NCBI GenBank assembly: GCA_902489575.1 | Contig: CABUAQ010000075.1 | Coordinates: 1 to 9,901, forward strand | DNA: 9,901 bases | Source: an uncultured bacterium | Lineage (GTDB): Bacteria; Cyanobacteriota; Vampirovibrionia; Gastranaerophilales; Gastranaerophilaceae | Direction: 5' to 3' | Shown here: positions 6,967 to 9,901 of the stretch, in pieces | How the letters are laid out: each line of letters starts with the position of its first letter | Position numbering within the stretch: the stretch's first letter is position 1 | Notes under the pieces: generated by a model | The model's input: the letters and a program-made list of their open reading frames with translations, nothing else | Databases searched by the model: none | What the model was told of the DNA's origin: nothing | Made by a program: the position numbers and the translations under genes

Positions 6967-7479
6967 TTAAGATAAATAGCGTTTCATTTTGGATAAGCTT
7001 CTGCTCAGCCTCTGTCGGACATTTCCTGCAGTAAACCCTGTTATCTTTGCAATTTCCTTGCTGTTGAGTCCGACAACTACTGAAAGCAGAACAATATTTC
7101 TGTCATCCTCGCTTAATCTGTTTAATGCCTGTTTGAGTTCTTCACGCTCAACATCGACGGTATTGTTATATGAAAATGCATTTGCATAATCTTCAATGTC
7201 ACAAGTATTTCTCTGCTTTATCTGTTCCTTGATTGCAGACATACAGCCGTGATACAGTATTGTAAACAGCCATGATGAAAATGCTTTAGGATTTTTTAAT
7301 TTTCCAAGCTGTTCAAAAGCAGTAAGCATACAATCTTGTACAACATCTTCAGCATCCTCACTGTTGCCGAGTTTATAATATGCGTAGTTAAAAAGTTTCC
7401 GTATGTAATTATCATAAAGAATACAAAAAGCATCTATGTCGCCTTTTTTAGCCCTTATAACAAGTTCTTTTTCGTCCAT
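6967..7479 (-). CDS. ECF-family RNA polymerase sigma factor
   Basis: The 170-residue length is typical of ECF sigma factors, which have only regions 2 and 4. Region 2 spans about 8-75, with DAFCILYDNY and the core-binding helix DAEDVVQDCMLTAFEQL (42-58), followed by FSSWLFTILYHG. Region 4 spans about 113-166, with LSEDDRNIVLLSVVVGLN and the recognition helix of EIAKITGFTAGNVRQRLSRS. No C-terminal extension is present. AAAGGCGG (7494-7487) lies 7 bases before the ATG. It is the first gene of a three-gene operon with the beta-propeller protein and the M14 peptidase, and a motif resembling an ECF promoter (TTGTAACA-N17-CTCTATA) lies just upstream, so it probably activates its own transcription. 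The signal sensed is unknown; an envelope-related one is inferred from the operon partners. Confidence 0.93.
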   Translation of the reverse strand: MDEKELVIRAKKGDIDAFCILYDNYIRKLFNYAYYKLGNSEDAEDVVQDCMLTAFEQLGKLKNPKAFSSWLFTILYHGCMSAIKEQIKQRNTCDIEDYANAFSYNNTVDVEREELKQALNRLSEDDRNIVLLSVVVGLNSKEIAKITGFTAGNVRQRLSRSLSKMKRYLS

Positions 7480-7510
7480 ATTCTTACCGCCTTTCTGACG
7501 CCGTCATAAA

Positions 7511-7542
7511 TATAGAGTTAAATAATATTGGGAATGTTACAA
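7511..7542 (-). promoter_or_regulatory. Putative ECF-type promoter of the sigma operon
   Basis: On the minus strand TTGTAACA (7542-7535) is followed after 17 bases by CTCTATA (7517-7511), about 31 bases before the sigma start codon. TGTAAC-like -35 boxes fit the AAC signature of ECF-dependent promoters. The same motif with identical spacing lies upstream of the 8255 gene, which supports a shared regulon. Confidence 0.6.
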
Positions 7543-7560
7543 ATAGATTTTGATGTTTTT

Positions 7561-7598
7561 ATAAAAATAAAAAGGAACTGAGTCTTTTTCAGTTTCTT
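7561..7598 (-). terminator. Intrinsic terminator of the 216-residue surface-protein gene
   Basis: On the minus strand AAGAAACTGA (7598-7589) pairs with TCAGTTCCTT (7581-7572) apart from one A-C mismatch. The loop is 7 bases and the stem runs into TTTTTATTTTT. It lies 7 bases beyond the stop codon and just upstream of the sigma-operon promoter, so the two transcripts are separate. Confidence 0.8.
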
Positions 7599-7604
7599 AA
7601 TAAT

Positions 7605-8255
7605 TTAATGTTTATGTTTTTTTGCTATGATAAAAATTATTAAAATACATACACCTATTATACAAGGAATGATTATTTTATTTGTATTTTGATTATTCGA
7701 GTCGGGCTGAATGTTATTTATGGGTGTATTGGTGTGGTTTTGAATTGTTGTATTTGTTTTTTGTGCTGTAGAAATTGTTGTTTCTGATGTTTTTTCCTTT
7801 GTTGTGCTTGATTCGTTTATTCTATTTTCTTTAGATTGTTTGCTGGTTTGTTCACCTGATTTTGTTTTATTTTTCAAAGTTGTTGTTTCACCAAAATCAA
7901 CAAGAGCGTTAATATAAGGTAATTCTTGATTTTTATTTATAAGTTTTATATAAATAGTATTATTGCTTTGCGAAACAATTTTATAGTCTTTGTTTTCTTC
8001 CGAAAGAGGAAATTCCCAATTTATCACTACACCTTTGCCGTTATATGAAATTGTGAACTGCTCTGAATCATTATTATAAGATATTTTAATATCATCGCTG
8101 TATTCTTTATCGTTTACACAGGCAATTGTATCTTGACAATTAGGACGTGGCTCCCAATATTTAGTTGTGTTTTCGGCAAAAGCTGACAGACTGCCGGATA
8201 AAATTGTTGTAGCTAATAATATAATTGATATAAATATTGATATTGCTTTTTTCAT
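7605..8255 (-). CDS. Secreted protein with C-terminal membrane anchor, unknown function
   Basis: I do not recognise the family. The 216 residues start with a clear signal peptide (MKKAISIF to SAFA, about 1-27). A globular region of about 95 residues follows, with two cysteines (C40, C46), aromatic residues and strand-like segments (EQFTISYNGKGVVINWEF, TIYIKLIN). Then comes a Thr/Ser/Asn/Gln-rich, low-complexity linker (about 124-192) and a transmembrane helix (194-211) with a basic tail (KKHKH). The product should therefore sit on the outside of the membrane with a stalk that can span the wall. It has no LPXTG sorting motif. AGAGG (8269-8265) lies 9 bases before the ATG. A TTGTAACA-N17-CTCTTTA motif about 90 bases upstream matches the one before the sigma gene, so it is a candidate member of that sigma factor's regulon. 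Confidence 0.82.
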   Translation of the reverse strand: MKKAISIFISIILLATTILSGSLSAFAENTTKYWEPRPNCQDTIACVNDKEYSDDIKISYNNDSEQFTISYNGKGVVINWEFPLSEENKDYKIVSQSNNTIYIKLINKNQELPYINALVDFGETTTLKNKTKSGEQTSKQSKENRINESSTTKEKTSETTISTAQKTNTTIQNHTNTPINNIQPDSNNQNTNKIIIPCIIGVCILIIFIIAKKHKH

Positions 8256-8351
8256 AATAAAGTACCTCTCTCAAATAAAATTTTAATGGATTTACATTGC
8301 GTTTTTTATAATGTATTTATACCACTTCCCATCAATTTTTTCTGATATAAT

Positions 8352-8383
8352 TAAAGAGCTGTTTGGCAATGTGATTGTTACAA
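8352..8383 (-). promoter_or_regulatory. Second copy of the putative ECF-type promoter motif
   Basis: On the minus strand TTGTAACA (8383-8376) is followed after 17 bases by CTCTTTA (8358-8352). It shares all 8 bases of the first box, the CTCT and T-A positions of the second, and the exact spacing with the motif before the sigma gene, while the bases between the boxes mostly differ. Transcription would begin near 8345 and lead into the 216-residue gene. Confidence 0.5.
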
Positions 8384-8421
8384 CAAATTAAGAAAATAAA
8401 AATTTTTATATAAATGCGCGC

Positions 8422-8456
8422 AAAGATTCTGCATGCCATAGGCACACAGAACCTTT
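8422..8456 (-). terminator. Long hairpin after the small SH3-like gene
   Basis: On the minus strand the sequence from 8456 to 8441 pairs with 8437 to 8422 over 16 positions around a 3-base loop, with three G-U pairs (8433/8445, 8432/8446, 8426/8452). On the plus strand those three would be A-C mismatches, so the structure belongs to the leftward transcript. The U-tract is only the UUU closing the stem, followed by GCGCGC. It may be a weak terminator or a stabilising 3' end hairpin. Confidence 0.55.
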
Positions 8457-8476
8457 TTGATTATATTGGATTGTAA

Positions 8477-8905
8477 TTAACAGCCACCACTGTATGCAGC
8501 GAAGCCACACTTATAGTTTGATGTTCCGTTGACTTTATAGCATACAAGATACATTCCATCAACCTTACCAATACACTGGCAGGATTCCTGCGGATCAAGA
8601 CTGCCGATTGTAGTTTTTTTAGCTGTATCAGCATAAATGGTTTCTGAAGTGGAACCATTTTTGTAAGTCTTAGAAGCTGTAGGAGCTGATGTAACGCCAC
8701 CGGCATACTTAACAAATCCAGCCTTATGTTTTGTTGTACCGCTGAGGTTGTAAACAACAAGATAACTGCCGCCAACTTTTCTGTAGCACTGGGCTGTTTC
8801 CTTTGGATCCAATGAGCCGATTGATTCTGTTCCAGTTGCTTCAAACTTTGGTAAATTTGTTATAAACATCTGGAATTTTTCAACAAATGATTTAATTTTA
8901 TTCAT
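8477..8905 (-). CDS. Small protein of two SH3-like repeats, no signal peptide
   Basis: This 142-residue product begins with an amphipathic-looking helix (1-20, MNKIKSFVEKF...) and has no signal peptide. Two homologous units follow. Unit A (about 29-70) contains IGSLDPKETAQCYRKVGGSY and ends GFVKYAGG; unit B (about 100-141) contains IGSLDPQESCQCIGKVDGMY and ends GFAAYSGG, followed by a final Cys. The same pair of units, including the linker YADTAKKT and the GGC end, forms the C-terminus of the M14 peptidase encoded at 2994-5351, so the two are paralogous. In the peptidase these units are probably cell-wall-binding SH3-like domains. Here they stand alone, and export, if any, would need another route. 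AGGAGGG (8916-8910) lies 4 bases before the ATG, and a TATAAT box (8944-8939) lies further up. An overlapping frame of 127 codons is a shadow. Confidence 0.85.
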   Translation of the reverse strand: MNKIKSFVEKFQMFITNLPKFEATGTESIGSLDPKETAQCYRKVGGSYLVVYNLSGTTKHKAGFVKYAGGVTSAPTASKTYKNGSTSETIYADTAKKTTIGSLDPQESCQCIGKVDGMYLVCYKVNGTSNYKCGFAAYSGGC

Positions 8906-9372
8906 AAATCCCTCCTAAACTCTAATTTTAATTCCGTTATTATATATTTAAACATTCAATAGTTGGTTTAATATTTAGAAATATAGTTGTTAAATGAGAT
9001 TTATAAAAGAACAGATATATTTGTCGATGTTAAAAATATTGTAAAGAAGATTTTGTTTTAAAAGCGCTTTATGGAACATATCATCTTCATAAATGTGGTT
9101 GTTAAAACCAATGATTATGTGTAACGCATTTTTGCTTTTATCTGTTCTGATATATAATCTGCAAATTACAATGTGTTTCATTTTATAAAATCACTTTGTT
9201 GATAAATTTTAATACCAGAATTATTTAATTTGTATTTTTAACATCGACTGAAAGATAATGTTCTTTTTAATTATTTGTTGAACATTGCTTCCATATGTGT
9301 AGTTGCAATAATGAACAAAGAAGTAACACTTTTTTGAAAACTTTTTGAAATGGTCAAAAAATACCCCCAAAA
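8906..9372. other. Gene-poor A+T-rich region
   Basis: No convincing gene is seen in this stretch of about 470 bases. It holds the ribosome binding site and possible -10 box of the small SH3-like gene at its left end, and a long imperfect inverted repeat at about 9005-9267. A 63-codon minus-strand frame (9181-8990) has no ribosome binding site, so I do not call it. Confidence 0.6.
9005..9267. repeat. Long imperfect inverted repeat with perfect 16-bp arms
   Basis: GTCGATGTTAAAAATA (9023-9038) recurs exactly inverted at 9233-9248. Outside each copy AAAAGAACA (9005-9013 and inverted at 9259-9267) follows at almost the same distance (9 and 10 bases). Weaker similarity continues inward (TTAAAA...TTTAT) and outward (GTT...AAAT). 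A further 10-bp inverted match is AGAACAGATA (9008-9017) with TATCTGTTCT (9139-9148). The whole looks like a small non-coding palindromic element of about 260 bp, perhaps a decayed MITE, or two facing copies of a regulatory site. Confidence 0.55.
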
Positions 9373-9405
9373 AAACAAGGACTCTATAATTAAGAGTCCT
9401 TGTTT
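9369..9405 (-). terminator. Intrinsic terminator of the DUF6147-like gene
   Basis: On the minus strand AAACAAGGACTCT (9405-9393) pairs perfectly over 13 bp with AGAGTCCTTGTTT (9385-9373) around a 7-base loop. The stem runs into seven T residues (9375-9369). It starts 15 bases after the stop codon at 9420. The stem is symmetrical, but the plus strand has only a short T-run after it. Confidence 0.85.
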
Positions 9406-9419
9406 AGTTTAGTTAACAT

Positions 9420-9901
9420 TTAAAAGGTTAGTATGTTAGATGTACCATTGATTTTTTGTGTTGAAACAAGATTTTTCTTAGCATAGTGTGTGCAAGTAAC
9501 ACGATATTGATATCCACTTGGGACAGAAATGCTTTTTGATAAAATATATTGATGACTGTTGTTGTACAAATCAGAATATGTTTGATAATTGCTCCAAGAT
9601 GCACTGCTGTTACTTCTTCGTTGTATTGAAACTTTTGTAAATCCACATTTTGAAACTTCTGATGAGCCATAAGTTGTTCCAGCGATTATTAAACAATTTT
9701 CATTCTTCTGTATTGCAATGGAATGTCTATTAATTAAATCTGAAGACAATGGCGTAATTTGATTGTCTGGATTATTAGAAAGTATTTCTTCAAATTCCTC
9801 ATCTGATAAGACAATATCTTGCCATTCTGCTTCTTCTCCTCCTACTGCTGCAAATGCCACTTGTGGAATTAGTAAAGCGAAAATTAAACATCCTGTTATT
9901 A
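9420..9901 (-). CDS. Secreted DUF6147-like protein, 5' end outside the window
   Basis: The reading frame stays open to the window edge. The first visible residues, ITGCLIFALLIPQVAFA, are the hydrophobic core and cleavage end of a signal peptide, so the true start lies beyond 9901 and a GTG at 9860 is internal. The mature part begins with an acidic stretch (EEAEWQDIVLSDEEFEEIL). It continues with a roughly 100-residue beta-rich domain containing CLIIAGTTYGSS, FTKVSIQRRSNSSASWSNY and SGYQYRVTCTHYAKKN. The order 'G.T....V..V.V.IQR......W......NS.....SK...V..GY.YRV...H.A' fits my recollection of the DUF6147 family of small secreted Clostridia proteins. Its function is not known to me. It has its own terminator. 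Confidence 0.75.
   Translation of the reverse strand, partial: ITGCLIFALLIPQVAFAAVGGEEAEWQDIVLSDEEFEEILSNNPDNQITPLSSDLINRHSIAIQKNENCLIIAGTTYGSSEVSKCGFTKVSIQRRSNSSASWSNYQTYSDLYNNSHQYILSKSISVPSGYQYRVTCTHYAKKNLVSTQKINGTSNILTF

Noticed and set aside
8307..8335. Sigma-A-like pair TTGATG-N17-ATTATA before the 216-residue gene
   Set aside because: The -10 matches the consensus poorly; the TTGTAACA/CTCTTTA pair further up is better supported.
8461..8844. 127-codon minus-strand frame over the small SH3-like gene
   Set aside because: It overlaps the SH3-like gene in another frame. The other frame has the repeats shared with the peptidase and a strong ribosome binding site; this one has neither.
8990..9181. 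63-codon minus-strand reading frame
   Set aside because: No Shine-Dalgarno before the ATG, A+T-rich composition, and it lies inside the inverted-repeat region, where reading frames arise by chance.
9428..9670. 80-codon minus-strand frame inside the DUF6147-like gene
   Set aside because: Overlaps a frame with a signal peptide and a recognisable domain, and shows none of its own.
1..9901. CRISPR array, tRNA or rRNA genes
   Set aside because: No regularly spaced direct repeats, cloverleaf-like segments or conserved rRNA stretches were seen on either strand.

Overview
The window looks like chromosomal DNA of a low-GC gut Clostridia, probably close to Ruminococcus or other Oscillospirales. The grounds are strong AGGAGG-type ribosome binding sites, A+T-rich intergenic DNA, a Tn1549/CTn-type conjugative-element remnant, and Big2/M14, beta-propeller and DUF6147-like secreted proteins typical of that group. 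Family names come from recognising motifs by eye; no database search was possible.

Left part (1-2857, genes on +): a decayed integrative conjugative element. It holds the C-terminal part of a VirB4/TrsE-type transfer ATPase (130-828), then an A+T-rich gene for a multi-spanning membrane protein with its own leader and terminator (829-2162). Next come the N-terminal part of an Orf14-like conjugation cell-wall hydrolase (from 2181) and an out-of-frame helix-turn-helix fragment (about 2660-2857). The membrane protein gene looks like cargo placed between two normally adjacent transfer genes, and the element core is deleted at about 2655-2680. At the extreme left edge a near-consensus promoter fires leftward out of the window, next to a perfect 16-bp palindrome.

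Middle part (2862-7542, genes on -): an envelope-stress type operon. An ECF sigma factor (7479-6967) is followed, with stop codons touching ribosome binding sites, by a membrane-anchored beta-propeller protein that is the likely anti-sigma factor (6953-5364). Last comes a secreted Big2/M14 peptidase with an SH3b domain inserted inside its catalytic domain (5351-2994). A hairpin at 2872-2910 is placed to terminate this operon.

Right part (7561-9901, genes on -): a secreted, C-terminally membrane-anchored protein (8255-7605), a small protein made of two SH3-like repeats with no signal peptide (8905-8477), a gene-poor stretch with a long imperfect inverted repeat (about 9005-9267), and the 3' part of a secreted DUF6147-like gene running off the edge (9901-9420). 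The sigma operon and the 8255 gene share an identically spaced upstream motif, TTGTAACA-N17-CTCT(A/T)TA. This suggests the sigma factor controls both itself and the surface protein. The small SH3-like protein is a paralogue of the C-terminal module of the M14 peptidase.
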